Below the pieces are notes generated by a model. That model made no database searches. It worked only from the letters and a program-made list of their open reading frames with translations, and had not been told where the DNA came from. Positions 44,781-54,475 of a DNA stretch of 64,000 bases are shown here, piece after piece. This DNA comes from Ephemeroptericola cinctiostellae (GTDB lineage Bacteria; Pseudomonadota; Gammaproteobacteria; Burkholderiales; Burkholderiaceae). Positions within the stretch are counted from its first letter, which is position 1. Every line of letters starts with the position of its first letter. The stretch lies in the NCBI RefSeq assembly GCF_003339525.1, contig NZ_CP031124.1, forward strand, positions 2,659,408 to 2,723,407. Reading direction: 5' to 3'. A program made the translations under genes and the position numbers.

Positions 44781-45083
44781 ATGAGCCATGTTGTCACCTT
44801 AAAAAAAGGCTTGCCGATCAAAGGCAACCGACACACCACCCTCACTTTGCGCGAGCCGTTTGTCGATGACTTGGTGGCCGTCGAAGCCGATGGGGTGATG
44901 GCCTATCAATCTAATACGTTTCGCCGCGCCCTGATTGCCCGATGCATCGAAAATGTTGACGGTTTTGCGGGTGACATCACGCCCAGCATGCTGGGCCGCC
45001 TGTCGATGACCGACTGGAATATTTTGCAGCGCGGATTTGACGTGGCAGAAGAAGAGGGGAAGCCCGAGGCCGCCAGCGAATAG
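44781..45083 (+). CDS. tail assembly chaperone (Mu gp41-like)
   Basis: 100 residues from the ATG at 44781, with AGGAG upstream. LTLREPFVDDLVAVEADGV and the GRLSMTDWNILQRGF end match phage tail assembly proteins of the Mu gp41/E type. It guides tube polymerisation around the tape measure and is normally made in two forms by frameshifting; see the -1 frame at 45041-45220. Confidence 0.78.
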   Translation: MSHVVTLKKGLPIKGNRHTTLTLREPFVDDLVAVEADGVMAYQSNTFRRALIARCIENVDGFAGDITPSMLGRLSMTDWNILQRGFDVAEEEGKPEAASE

Positions 45084-45220
45084 ATTTTTGGCATGAGGTT
45101 TTACTCATTGCCCTAAAAACAAGCTGGAGCGAGGCCGACATCCTCAAGCTGCCGACGTGGCGCTTTGACGCCTACCTCAATATCCTCACAAACACCCACA
45201 CAGACACAGAGACCCGATGA
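45056..45220 (+). CDS. -1 frameshift extension of the tail chaperone
   Basis: The -1 frame is open from 45041 to a TGA at 45218-45220, has no usable start codon, and encodes FWHEVLLIALKTSWSEADIL then LPTWRFDAYLNIL, which looks like the second part of tail chaperone fusions. GGGGAAG at 45056-45062 is the most plausible slip point, before the frame-0 stop at 45081. The extension ends overlapping the tape measure ATG. The frameshift itself is inferred from family behaviour. Confidence 0.6.
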   Translation, partial: GEARGRQRIDFWHEVLLIALKTSWSEADILKLPTWRFDAYLNILTNTHTDTETR

Positions 45221-47523
45221 GCAACCCAGAAGTCATGGTTCGCATTGCCGCTGATGCCGCGCGTTTTAATCGCACGGTCAATGGCGCATCGCGCACGTTG
45301 CGCGGGTTTGCCAAAACAGCACACGCTGAGTTTAGCCGCTTAAAAAACATGTTTGGATCGGTGCAGGGTCAAATGGTTGGCATGGGTGCTGGCATCGGCA
45401 TGACCAAGCTGGTGATGGATGCGGCGCAGCTGCAAAAAGAGACCCAATTGCTCAAGGTCGCCACCGGTGGTAGTACCGCGCAAATGGCGGCGTGGAACAG
45501 CGAAATGCTGCACCAACAGCAAATCACAGGCACGTCCGTCCAATCACAGTTGGAGCTGTCTCAATCCCTGCAGGCGGCGGGTTTGGGCATGGAAAGCATC
45601 ACCCCTGCACTTGAGCCTGCGGCGCGCACAATGGCGGTCGCCAAAGCCAACGCCGATCAACTGGGTAAAGCGATGGGGGTTGCCTCCCAGCAATTTAACA
45701 TCGACCTTAAAAGTCCTCAACAAGTCACCACACTGCTTGACCAGATGCTGGTGGCAGGCCGTGCGGGCAACGCGGAATTGGAAAACCTGCCTGATATTTT
45801 TGCGCGTGTGGGTGGCCGCGCCCGTGATGCGAACATGGGCTTGACCGACACACTGGCATTGGTCGAGACGCTCTCAAAATCAGAGCCGCAAGCCGAACGT
45901 TTGGCCACATTGACCGACTCGACGTTGCGCGTGTTTACCAACTCAAAATACATGCACTCGGCTCAAAAAGGCACTGGAGTCAAATTTTTCAACAATGACG
46001 GCTCTCGGCGCGACCCTTTGGTGGTTTTGCAAGAGATGCACAAGGCCTACAATATGTTGAAAACCGATCAAGAGCGCATGGGCTTTATCGACAAATCGTT
46101 TGGCAAGGCTGACATGGACACCCAACGCGGGGTCAAAAAGCTGCTGGATGGGGATGCACTGTCTCAGCTCGATGCCATCAAAGCCACACTGAGCGACGCC
46201 ACAGGTCAAGCCAAAAGCGATTTAAACGAGGCCATCAGCAACTCGGTCGATCAAACCAGCCGACTTGCGGGCGCACTCAAAGAGGCTGCCAATGGTTTTA
46301 CGCTCCCCGTTAACGATGCGATCAATAAAGGCATCAAATACTTACTTGACCCAAAAAATCCGACACCCACGGTGGGCGCCGGGGAAGACCTGAGAGACGT
46401 CCAAGCGCACCGCAATGACCCGCGTTTTAGCGGCGGCGAGATTCTCGCGGGCGGTGGGGTTGCACTGGCAGGACTGTACGGCTTGTCTCGTTTGGGCACA
46501 GGCTTGATCGGTAAATTATCGGGTGGGGCTTTGGATTTGGGCAAAGGCGTGGGCGTGGGTAAAGCCCTACAAGCTTCGGCGGGTGTGACCCCTGTTTATG
46601 TGGTCAATCTGGGCGATGTCAGCCTAGGCAAAGACAGCCCGTTAAAAGATGTCCTGCCTGGTGCACCAGCCACCAGCACCCTCTCAAAAGCACTGCCAAC
46701 AGCGGCGGCATGGATCCCTCGCCTGGGCGGGTTTGCGGCGGTGGGTGCTGGGGCTTATGAGGGCTATCAAGCCTTAACCGCCGATCGTGCCAGCACCAGC
46801 GACAAGGTGCATGGCGTGACCAAGGCGGTCGGCGGGGCTGTGGGCGGCTGGCAAGGCGCATCCATCGGGGCATCGGCGGGTGGGGCTTTGGGCGCGGCAT
46901 TGGGCTCATTTGTGCCGGTGCTTGGCACGGCTGTTGGCGCAGCGGTGGGCACGGCTGTCGGTGGGCTTGCGGGCGCATATGGCGGCTACAAAGTCGGATC
47001 GGCCGCTGGCGACGTGCTGGGTGGCGGCATGGGCTGGATGACGGACAAGCTGTCAGGTTTGTTTGATGGTGGGATCAAAATCGACGGCACAAGCGGGACG
47101 GTGCTGGGCTTGGCTATGGCGGGTCCCATTGGCATGGCTTTGGGTGGCCCTTTGGGCTTGATGTATGACAAGTTGCACGCGCCCACGCCTCCTGCAGTCT
47201 CTCAACCCCCTGCGGTGCAAGCCACAGCGGGCATTGGTGCAATTGGGGCGGACTTTGCCACGCGTTGGATGTCCGCGGGCAACACCGTTGCTCAGCAAAA
47301 CGCCCAGGCGTTGACCGGTGTGACCGCGCAAGCGACGGCACAGCAACAAGCCGTGGGCGCGGCGTTGATCAGTCAAGTGGGTAACACCCAAATCAAAGGC
47401 ACAATCATGGTCAATGTGGCCCCGTCATCGTCCTTGCTCAATGTCACGGCCACAGCAAGCGGCAGCAACAGCAACACCATCATGACCGCCAATGTCGGAC
47501 GTATGAATACGGGGGCAAGCTGA
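45217..47523 (+). CDS. tail tape measure protein
   Basis: 768 residues. N-terminal TP901-type tape measure core (NRTVNGASRTLRGFAKT; GVASQQFNIDLKSPQQVTTL; RVGGRARDANMGLTDTLALV) for about 350 residues, then a glycine/alanine-rich hydrophobic part (~520-610) with likely membrane segments used during DNA injection. It sets tail length. Start overlaps the frameshift stop (ATGA); stop overlaps the next start. Confidence 0.88.
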   Translation: MSNPEVMVRIAADAARFNRTVNGASRTLRGFAKTAHAEFSRLKNMFGSVQGQMVGMGAGIGMTKLVMDAAQLQKETQLLKVATGGSTAQMAAWNSEMLHQQQITGTSVQSQLELSQSLQAAGLGMESITPALEPAARTMAVAKANADQLGKAMGVASQQFNIDLKSPQQVTTLLDQMLVAGRAGNAELENLPDIFARVGGRARDANMGLTDTLALVETLSKSEPQAERLATLTDSTLRVFTNSKYMHSAQKGTGVKFFNNDGSRRDPLVVLQEMHKAYNMLKTDQERMGFIDKSFGKADMDTQRGVKKLLDGDALSQLDAIKATLSDATGQAKSDLNEAISNSVDQTSRLAGALKEAANGFTLPVNDAINKGIKYLLDPKNPTPTVGAGEDLRDVQAHRNDPRFSGGEILAGGGVALAGLYGLSRLGTGLIGKLSGGALDLGKGVGVGKALQASAGVTPVYVVNLGDVSLGKDSPLKDVLPGAPATSTLSKALPTAAAWIPRLGGFAAVGAGAYEGYQALTADRASTSDKVHGVTKAVGGAVGGWQGASIGASAGGALGAALGSFVPVLGTAVGAAVGTAVGGLAGAYGGYKVGSAAGDVLGGGMGWMTDKLSGLFDGGIKIDGTSGTVLGLAMAGPIGMALGGPLGLMYDKLHAPTPPAVSQPPAVQATAGIGAIGADFATRWMSAGNTVAQQNAQALTGVTAQATAQQQAVGAALISQVGNTQIKGTIMVNVAPSSSLLNVTATASGSNSNTIMTANVGRMNTGAS

Positions 47524-48881
47524 TGCTGTGGGACGCGCCGAAACCGCTGGATTTACGCAAGCCCTCTTATAAGGGCGTGGCGTTTTACACCCGTGACATC
47601 AGCGGCGAGGTGGGGCGGCGCACGGTCAGTCACACCTACCCTTTCCGCGATTTTGAGTACGATGAGGACATGGGGCGCGCCCCCAAAACTTTCCGCATCA
47701 CGGCGATTTTTCAGGATTTTTTAGAGGCTAAAAAGCTGCTCAATGCGTGCGAATCTGCGGGTGATGGCGTGTTTGTGCACCCGTGGGGGCAAGTGCAGCG
47801 CATGGTGCTCAAAACGCCTGCCAAAATCCGCTACCCCCTCGCTGACGGCGGCGAATTTGAGATTGAGCTTGATTTAAAAGAAACTGGCGACAACGCCGAG
47901 CCTGCGGCATCGGATGATCCAGAGGGGTTGCTGGCGATGGCGACCAGCTCAGCACAAAACACAATCGATGCGGCATTCAGTGCGCAATGGCTTGGTGACG
48001 TGGCGCACTGGCTGGACAATGCCGCGGCGTGCGTGGATACATATTGCACGACCATTGAGGGCTATTTATCACCACTCACACGTGGGCAGTCGGTGCTGTC
48101 GCGGATGCAAACCAGCATCAATAGCATCATCAATCGTCCTTTACTGGTGGCTTTGCGCGTACGTGGCTTAATCACGTCGTTGGTGAGTGGTGTGAGCAAC
48201 CCATTTGGTGGTTTGACGGGATGGAGCCACCTGTTTCGCAGCAACGAGATCCGCCAATCGGCGGGGGTATCGGGTACGTCGGTGACGGTGCGGACAGGCC
48301 TTTCACGGCCGTCGGCTCAGTCATCCGCTCAAAACGGACAACTGCCGTCCACCTACACCGTCAACGGCACGACTTACACCACAGGCTCAGGCGCAGCGGT
48401 CAACCCACAAACCAGTGGGGTCATCACACCAACATGGGCGCAGCCGCGCGTGAGCGCGTCCAATGCCACCGCCGCCCTGACCGCCATGCCGCCGTCGCTG
48501 TGCAATTATGTGCGACAAACCGAGTTATTGACCCGCATTGACGCCTTGCCCACTGCGTCGTTTGTCAGCAAGCACGAGCTGCTAGCGGCACGGGCGCAGG
48601 TGTTATCTGACCTTGATTTTGAGCTTAAAAACAGCAATGACGACGTGGTCGTGCGTGCACTGCAAACGGTGCGCGTGGCAGCGGGTAAGGTCATGGCTGA
48701 GATGCTGCCGCAGCTGGCCGATGTGCGCAGCATTGAAACATTGGCCACATTGCCCGCTGTGTTGATTGTGTACAGCGCCACAGGGGGTATTGCGGCGCTG
48801 GATGACTTTATCGGCCGCAACGGCGTGAAGCACGCGGGCTTTGTGCCTGCGGGGAACTTGGAGGTGCTTAATGTCAGCTAA
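47523..48881 (+). CDS. DNA circulation / baseplate protein (Mu gpN-like)
   Basis: 452 residues. The N-terminal ~95 residues (YKGVAFYTRDISGEVGRRTV, HTYPFRDFEYDEDMGRAPK) match the DNA_circ_N domain of Mu gpN. In Mu this protein is part of the tail hub/baseplate rather than a DNA enzyme. A Ser/Thr-rich linker occurs around 260-310. It overlaps the gpP gene by 11 bp. Confidence 0.82.
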   Translation: MLWDAPKPLDLRKPSYKGVAFYTRDISGEVGRRTVSHTYPFRDFEYDEDMGRAPKTFRITAIFQDFLEAKKLLNACESAGDGVFVHPWGQVQRMVLKTPAKIRYPLADGGEFEIELDLKETGDNAEPAASDDPEGLLAMATSSAQNTIDAAFSAQWLGDVAHWLDNAAACVDTYCTTIEGYLSPLTRGQSVLSRMQTSINSIINRPLLVALRVRGLITSLVSGVSNPFGGLTGWSHLFRSNEIRQSAGVSGTSVTVRTGLSRPSAQSSAQNGQLPSTYTVNGTTYTTGSGAAVNPQTSGVITPTWAQPRVSASNATAALTAMPPSLCNYVRQTELLTRIDALPTASFVSKHELLAARAQVLSDLDFELKNSNDDVVVRALQTVRVAAGKVMAEMLPQLADVRSIETLATLPAVLIVYSATGGIAALDDFIGRNGVKHAGFVPAGNLEVLNVS

Positions 48882-49995
48882 TACAGCCAATGCCACACTA
48901 AACAACAGCAACAATTGCGCACTCAAAATCAACGGTCAAAAATACGAAGGCTGGAAAGACGTGCACATCGAACGCGGCATCGAGCAGATGACCGGCATCT
49001 TTAGGCTTGAGGTGTCCGAGCGTTGGCCCGCCCAAGTCACGCCACGGCCGATCATGGCGAGTGATGCGTGCGTGCTGAGCATCGATGACGAGCCCGTGAT
49101 CACGGGCTGGGTCGACGAAACCAGCCCCGGCTTTAACGAATCTGGCACCAGTTTTGATGTGACGGGGCGCGACAAATCGGGTGATCTGTGTGATTGCTCG
49201 GCCATCTTTAAGACCGGGCAGTGGAAAAAAACCACGCTCAAGCAAATCGCCACGGATCTGCTGGCGCCCTACGCCATCCCTTTGACCATCACCGCCAGTG
49301 CGACCAAAGCCGCGATGGCCACGATCGCCAGTTTTAACATTGAAGACGGTGAGACCGTGCTCGCGTGCCTTGACCGCGCCTGCAAGATCAAAGCCCTGAT
49401 GATTTGGGCGGACGGTGCGGGCGGGCTGGTGTTGGGCTTGCCTGGGCTTGAGCGCGCCACCACCGCCCTCGAGCAAGGCGTCAACATCATCAGTTGCAAG
49501 CTGACTTACAAAACCAACGATCGCCACAGCGAGTACATCGTCAAAGGCCAGGCACGCGGCAAAGGTGGGCACAACATCAAGGACAGTGTCAAAGACCCTG
49601 CGGTCACACGCCACCGCCCGTTGATCATCATCAACGAGGAACAAGGCGAGGGACACACGCCCAAGGAACGTGCCAATTTTGAACTGGCGACCCGCCAAAG
49701 TCGAGGCAATCGCGCCACCGTGCGGGTGCAATCGTGGCGACAAGACGGCGACAAAGGCGCGCTGTGGGCACCAGGCTTGCTGGTGTCCTTTGCGTCAGAT
49801 TACGTGCGCTTTCACGGCTATTTACTCATTGTTAAAGTGGCTTACATCAAAAACGAGCGCGATGGCACCGTATGCGACCTAGAGCTGGCTGATCCGCATG
49901 CGTTAGATCGTTTGAGCGAGGACAAAAACAAGCCCAAAGCCCACAAAGCCACCAGAAAGGGCAAGGCGTCACACAAGGACATGAGCACACTATGA
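48871..49995 (+). CDS. baseplate hub protein (Mu gpP-like)
   Basis: 374 residues from the ATG at 48871 (GGAGG upstream). INGQKYEGWKDVHIERGIEQ and VTGRDKSGDLCDCSAI with later FELATRQSRGNRATVRV are Mu gpP/gpD-hub features. The last ~25 residues are Lys-rich. It forms the hub onto which the spike sits. ATGA overlap with the spike gene. Confidence 0.83.
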   Translation: MSANTANATLNNSNNCALKINGQKYEGWKDVHIERGIEQMTGIFRLEVSERWPAQVTPRPIMASDACVLSIDDEPVITGWVDETSPGFNESGTSFDVTGRDKSGDLCDCSAIFKTGQWKKTTLKQIATDLLAPYAIPLTITASATKAAMATIASFNIEDGETVLACLDRACKIKALMIWADGAGGLVLGLPGLERATTALEQGVNIISCKLTYKTNDRHSEYIVKGQARGKGGHNIKDSVKDPAVTRHRPLIIINEEQGEGHTPKERANFELATRQSRGNRATVRVQSWRQDGDKGALWAPGLLVSFASDYVRFHGYLLIVKVAYIKNERDGTVCDLELADPHALDRLSEDKNKPKAHKATRKGKASHKDMSTL

Positions 49996-50483
49996 TGCAT
50001 CGATTGGCTCAACGCATGCGCCTGATGGTGGCGCGGGGCGTGGTGAACCTCATCAATGACGCGGGCGGTTTGCAAATGCTGCAAATCGACGGCCTCGACG
50101 GCGAAACGCGCGACGACGTGGAGCGCGTGCAAAACTTTGGCCACACCAGTCACCCGCCACGCGGATCAACGCCGATCATGGTGGCGGTGGCGGGCAGCCG
50201 CGACCATTTGGTCGCGGTCGCCGTGGACAACGAGGACACGCGCCCCAGAAGCCTATCGGAAGGTGAGTCCGCCCTATACAACGCGCATGGCGTGATGTTT
50301 TTGCTGGACAAGGATGGAAATGCTGTATTGACCGCGAAAAAATTGATTTTAAACATCGAGACGTTGACCAACAACGCGACAGACTCATCACATGCGGGCA
50401 CGTCAACATTTGACAATCCGATTGATGACAATCACCGCCACACCGAGCATGACGGTGGCGAGACGGGTGGCCCTCATGGCTAA
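49992..50483 (+). CDS. baseplate spike protein (Mu gp45-like)
   Basis: 163 residues. VNLINDAGGLQMLQIDGLDG and HPPRGSTPIMVAVAGSRDHL, then YNAHGVMFLLDKDGNAVL, match Mu gp45 (phage baseplate assembly protein V-like), the membrane-piercing tip. The C terminus is His/Asp-rich (IDDNHRHTEHDGGETGGPHG), consistent with a metal-binding tip as in known spikes. Overlaps the next gene by 8 bp. Confidence 0.85.
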   Translation: MMHRLAQRMRLMVARGVVNLINDAGGLQMLQIDGLDGETRDDVERVQNFGHTSHPPRGSTPIMVAVAGSRDHLVAVAVDNEDTRPRSLSEGESALYNAHGVMFLLDKDGNAVLTAKKLILNIETLTNNATDSSHAGTSTFDNPIDDNHRHTEHDGGETGGPHG

Positions 50484-50868
50484 AGTCAGCATCGACTTGA
50501 CCGAGCCGCCATCGCTGGAGCTGTTTGCGGACCCGATGGTGGCGGCGATTGTGTTGTCACTGTTTTGTGATCGCCGCGCCACCGACGAATTTGGTCGTGT
50601 GGGCGGCGGCTGGTGGGGCGATGCGTTGACAAGCGATGTGGGCGACCGTTGGGGCTGTGAGCGGTGGACGCAAAACCGCCGCATCAACACGGCAGAAACC
50701 TTGCGACTTGAGGAGGACTATGACCGTGCTGCGCTGCAATGGTTGATTGACGATGGCGTGGTGCAGCGCATCGAGGTGCGCGCATTTGATGCGGGCAATG
50801 AGTGCATGGGTTTGGTGATCGTGCTCGACGGAGAGATTTTTGAATTGGAGTTGAATCATGGCGTATAA
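50476..50868 (+). CDS. baseplate protein (Mu gp46-like)
   Basis: 130 residues from the ATG at 50476. FCDRRATDEFGRVGGGWWGD and GDRWGCERWTQNRRINTAET are clear Phage_GP46 motifs; this is a baseplate wedge component equivalent to P2 gpW/T4 gp25. Overlaps both neighbours. Confidence 0.88.
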   Translation: MAKVSIDLTEPPSLELFADPMVAAIVLSLFCDRRATDEFGRVGGGWWGDALTSDVGDRWGCERWTQNRRINTAETLRLEEDYDRAALQWLIDDGVVQRIEVRAFDAGNECMGLVIVLDGEIFELELNHGV

Positions 50869-51961
50869 CCTGCCCACTTTAGCGGAGCTTGACCGTCAAC
50901 ATCAGGCTGAGCTGCCTTTGGCGACCGCATCAGACGCGTTGCGCCGCAATTTATTCGTGCCTTTGGCGCGGGCATTGGCCAATGCCCAGCATGATCTGCA
51001 CATGCACGCGGTGTGGGTGTGGCGGCAACAGTTCCCGCGTCTGTGTGACGATGATGTGCTGGAGAGCTATCACGCCCCCATGCGGTTGAGAGAGGGGCGT
51101 AAGGCGGCGTTTGCGGCGAGCGGCTGGGTGCGGCTCAAAGGGGTTGCGGGCAAAACGGTCGATGCGGACACTGTGATCAATCGCAACGATGGGCTGGCGT
51201 TTGTCATGCCAGACGGCGCGATCATCGGGGAGGACGGGATGGCTGTGGCGCGCACCCTGTGCTTAACCCCTGGCGCAGCGGGCAATACCGAGGCGGGCGC
51301 AGTATTCAGCCTGTCCAGCCCCGTTTCGGGGGTCGAGGGTGCGGTGGAGGTGCTTGCGCCAGGCTTATCGGGGGGTGCAGACATTGAGAGCATCGATTCG
51401 TTACGCAACCGCGTGGACAGCGCATGGTGCAACCCTGGGGAGGTCGGCAAATCCAGCGACTATGAGGCGTGGGCGCTTGAGGTCGCAGGGGTGACGCGGG
51501 CATGGGCGGTGCCCAAAGCCCTAGGCCCTGGCACAGTCAGTGTGTACTTTATGCGCGACGATGACCCCATCACCGCTTACCCCGATGCCGCTGAGTGCGC
51601 GGCGGTGCAGGCACATTTTGACAACACCGCCCTGCCCTTTGGTGAGCACTATGCGTTTGCGCCCGTCAAAAAAACACAAAACTTTACGATCAGATTGATG
51701 CCCAACACTGTGGCCGTGCAAAAGGCCGCTGAAGCCGCCATACGCGCCTATGTCAACAGTGTCGCTGCGCCCGTCAAGCGCGATGACTACGGCATGACAG
51801 CGATGCCGATTGCGGGCATGACCATCCCGCGCAGCCAAATCGCAGCGGTCATCAGTGACGCGACGGGGGAGTGGTCGCACGAGATCATTTTGCCCGCAGT
51901 GGACATCGAGTGCAGCGTGGGCGAGTTGCTTGAGGTTGGCACATTGACATTTACGGGCTGA
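50858..51961 (+). CDS. baseplate wedge protein (Mu gp47, Baseplate_J-like)
   Basis: 367 residues. Central Baseplate_J domain with GAAGNTEAGAVFSLSSPVSG and GGADIESIDSLRNRV, then EVAGVTRAWAVPKALGPGTV. It forms part of the wedge surrounding the hub. One-base overlap with the next gene (TGATG). Confidence 0.9.
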   Translation: MAYNLPTLAELDRQHQAELPLATASDALRRNLFVPLARALANAQHDLHMHAVWVWRQQFPRLCDDDVLESYHAPMRLREGRKAAFAASGWVRLKGVAGKTVDADTVINRNDGLAFVMPDGAIIGEDGMAVARTLCLTPGAAGNTEAGAVFSLSSPVSGVEGAVEVLAPGLSGGADIESIDSLRNRVDSAWCNPGEVGKSSDYEAWALEVAGVTRAWAVPKALGPGTVSVYFMRDDDPITAYPDAAECAAVQAHFDNTALPFGEHYAFAPVKKTQNFTIRLMPNTVAVQKAAEAAIRAYVNSVAAPVKRDDYGMTAMPIAGMTIPRSQIAAVISDATGEWSHEIILPAVDIECSVGELLEVGTLTFTG

Positions 51962-52581
51962 TGATGACGGCGATTGATCAAAACTCGGACGAATTTGCAA
52001 AGTTGGTTGAGCGATACACCCAGCAATTGTCCGCACTGCTGCCCCCTGGCGACGCGCTCAACACCGACGACGGCGGTGAGCTGCGCGAGGTGCTGCGGCG
52101 TATGGCGGATCCTTTGGCTTTGGTGGATGCTCTTTTGACCGACATGCCCACCGAAACCGACCCCCGCACCGCATCACAACTGATGGCGGAGTGGGAAGAC
52201 GCCCTGCAGCTGCCAGACAGCTGCAGCATTGGCGGACAGACCTTGGCAGAGCGTCAAGCGGCGGCGTTTGCCAAATACACCGATTCGGGTGGGGCAAGGA
52301 TCCCGCGATACATCGCATTGGCCAACGCATTGGGCTATGACGCCGCCAGCACGGTGCGTTACACCATGACGACCTGCGAGGATGACGGCGAAACGCCGCT
52401 GTATGAGCAAGTGGATCGTTTCCGTTGGTCATTGCAGGTCGGCGACGGCACCACAGGGCGCGACAGCACGGTCATTGACGATTGCGAGACCCCGCTACAA
52501 ACATGGGGTGATGCAGTGCTGGAGTGCATATTTTACCGAGAGGCACCCGCCATGAGCGAGGTCAACTTTATTTACGCCTGA
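51961..52581 (+). CDS. baseplate protein (Mu gp48, DUF2313)
   Basis: 206 residues. YTQQLSALLPPGDALNTDDG and ADPLALVDALLTDMPTETDP followed by LMAEWEDALQLPDSC are hallmark DUF2313/YmfQ motifs. It attaches the wedge to tail fibres. ATGATG start; either ATG may be used. Confidence 0.9.
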   Translation: MMTAIDQNSDEFAKLVERYTQQLSALLPPGDALNTDDGGELREVLRRMADPLALVDALLTDMPTETDPRTASQLMAEWEDALQLPDSCSIGGQTLAERQAAAFAKYTDSGGARIPRYIALANALGYDAASTVRYTMTTCEDDGETPLYEQVDRFRWSLQVGDGTTGRDSTVIDDCETPLQTWGDAVLECIFYREAPAMSEVNFIYA

Positions 52582-52616
52582 CTTTACACTTAACTTTACA
52601 ACACATCGAGGACACC

Positions 52617-54398
52617 ATGCAGCGCATAAAAACAGGCACAAACCGCAATCCCGCAACCGACAAATTTGGCACGGGGAAACATGGTTTTAAAACAGGCAAT
52701 CGATCGCTTGGCGACCCACCCAGCACCCCCGGCGCGGAATGGTTTGATGTCGTACAGGAGGAAATCGCGCAAGCCATTGAGCAAGCGGGGGTCGCACTCC
52801 TGCCTTACTCTGCAGGCAACCCTGCAAGCTACAGGCAGTTGTTCGCCGCGATCAAAAAGATAGCGTGGGGCGACGTCAATGCGCCCTCATCACCCTACGC
52901 GCCGCTCGCGAGCCCTGAATTTACAGGGACTCCCAAAGCCCCAACCCTCATGCCCTTAAACACGTCGCAACAGTTGGTCAATGCGGCGTATTTGGAGGAC
53001 GCACTGTCTGGTCAAACCAACGTCAACATCGCTGCGGGCGGTACGGTGACGCTGACCGACGATCAGGTCAACAGTCCGCACATATATGTCAGTGGCGTGC
53101 CCGCGACCCCTGTCACGGTTGAGTTTCCAACGTCAACCAAGCGCGTCTACTGGCTCTCAAACACCACCACGTTCGACGTGACCTTTAAAGTCGCAGGCTC
53201 TGCGTTGGCGGGCATGGTCTTGCAAGCAGGTAAGCGCAAGGCGGTGTACATCACTGATCTTGGGGTCAATGACATCTACTATAACATCGCGATGTCAGGC
53301 ACGCCGATCGCGCCCACGGCTGTTGATGGGGTCAATACGGTGCAGGTGGCCACCACTGCTTTTGTACAATCCGCGATCGGTGGCAACTTGCAAAAAAACG
53401 TCACGGGCGGGACGGTGACGCTCACGGACGGTGAGTCATCCAACACATCGTTGACATTTGTCGGTGCGCTCACATCCGCGCTCACGGTCATTGTGCCTGC
53501 GTCCGTACGGCGCAACTGGATTGTGTTTAACTCAACATCGGGGGCATTTGGCCTCACGGTCAAGACGGCCGCGGGCACTGGCGTGGGCGTGGCTCAGGGC
53601 AAGCGCAATCAAGTCTACTCGGACGGTACCAATGTTTACGATGGTTTCAACGACTTTGAGTCCATCAGCTTGACGGGCACGCCCACGGCACCGACGGCGG
53701 TGGTGGGCACCAACACGACGCAGCTGGCAACCACGGCATTTGTCACCGCTGCGGGCGGCAGTTTTTTGCCCAAAACAGGCGTGGGCTTGACGGGGGCTTT
53801 GCGAGCGGTTGGAGGCTTGGTCAATGCCAACAACACGCTCAATGTGGGCGTGGTCGGCGCGGTCGACAACGACACGGGCTTATCTTGGGTCTCGGACGGC
53901 GTACTGGCCACCACCTCAAACGGCGTGATCCGCGAGCGCATCAATGCCGACACCTCAGCTGAGTCTTTTTTTGGTACGGGCAACGCCTACAAGCTCAGCT
54001 TGCAAACCGACGGCAACGTCGTCCTGCGCAACCCATCGTCCACGGTGATGTGGGATGCCTTTGCCACGGTGCGTAAAACGGATTTTACAGGGTCGTATAC
54101 CGCCAACTCAGGCTGGCGCAAGTACCCTGACGCCAGCAGTCCAACGGGTTTTATGATTGAACAGTGGGGCAAAACGGCCGCTCTGGGGCAAGACGTCACG
54201 CTTGCGGTGACGTACCCAATCCCATTTCCAACGGCCATGTGCGGCTCGCCCTTTTTGGTCGAGGTGGCCACCGCCACGCCCCGCATCGACGGTGCGGGCG
54301 TGTTGTCCGCGCTCAACCCCGACGTCAACGGCTTTACGCTGCACAAAGCCACCGACACCACCGCCAATGCGGTGGCGTGGCGGGTGTGGGGTTATTGA
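52617..54398 (+). CDS. tail fibre protein
   Basis: 593 residues from the ATG at 52617 (CGAGGA upstream). It has repeated units PIAPTAVDGVNTVQVATTAF and PTAPTAVVGTNTTQLATTAF (~235 and ~385), typical of phage fibres, and a C-terminal region GWRKYPDASSPTGFMIEQWG found at receptor-binding tips. It should bind the host surface. Followed by a tail fibre assembly gene. Confidence 0.82.
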   Translation: MQRIKTGTNRNPATDKFGTGKHGFKTGNRSLGDPPSTPGAEWFDVVQEEIAQAIEQAGVALLPYSAGNPASYRQLFAAIKKIAWGDVNAPSSPYAPLASPEFTGTPKAPTLMPLNTSQQLVNAAYLEDALSGQTNVNIAAGGTVTLTDDQVNSPHIYVSGVPATPVTVEFPTSTKRVYWLSNTTTFDVTFKVAGSALAGMVLQAGKRKAVYITDLGVNDIYYNIAMSGTPIAPTAVDGVNTVQVATTAFVQSAIGGNLQKNVTGGTVTLTDGESSNTSLTFVGALTSALTVIVPASVRRNWIVFNSTSGAFGLTVKTAAGTGVGVAQGKRNQVYSDGTNVYDGFNDFESISLTGTPTAPTAVVGTNTTQLATTAFVTAAGGSFLPKTGVGLTGALRAVGGLVNANNTLNVGVVGAVDNDTGLSWVSDGVLATTSNGVIRERINADTSAESFFGTGNAYKLSLQTDGNVVLRNPSSTVMWDAFATVRKTDFTGSYTANSGWRKYPDASSPTGFMIEQWGKTAALGQDVTLAVTYPIPFPTAMCGSPFLVEVATATPRIDGAGVLSALNPDVNGFTLHKATDTTANAVAWRVWGY

Positions 54399-54475
54399 CC
54401 GGCTCCAAAAACAACAACAAACATCCAAACCCAGCATTACTCAGCATTACTCAACATTAAAAAAAGGAAACAACC

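Noticed and set aside
48898..49743. Long minus-strand ORF of 281 codons
   Set aside because: Lies antisense to the clear gpP-like gene, no ribosome site and no recognisable domain; it is a shadow of the coding strand.
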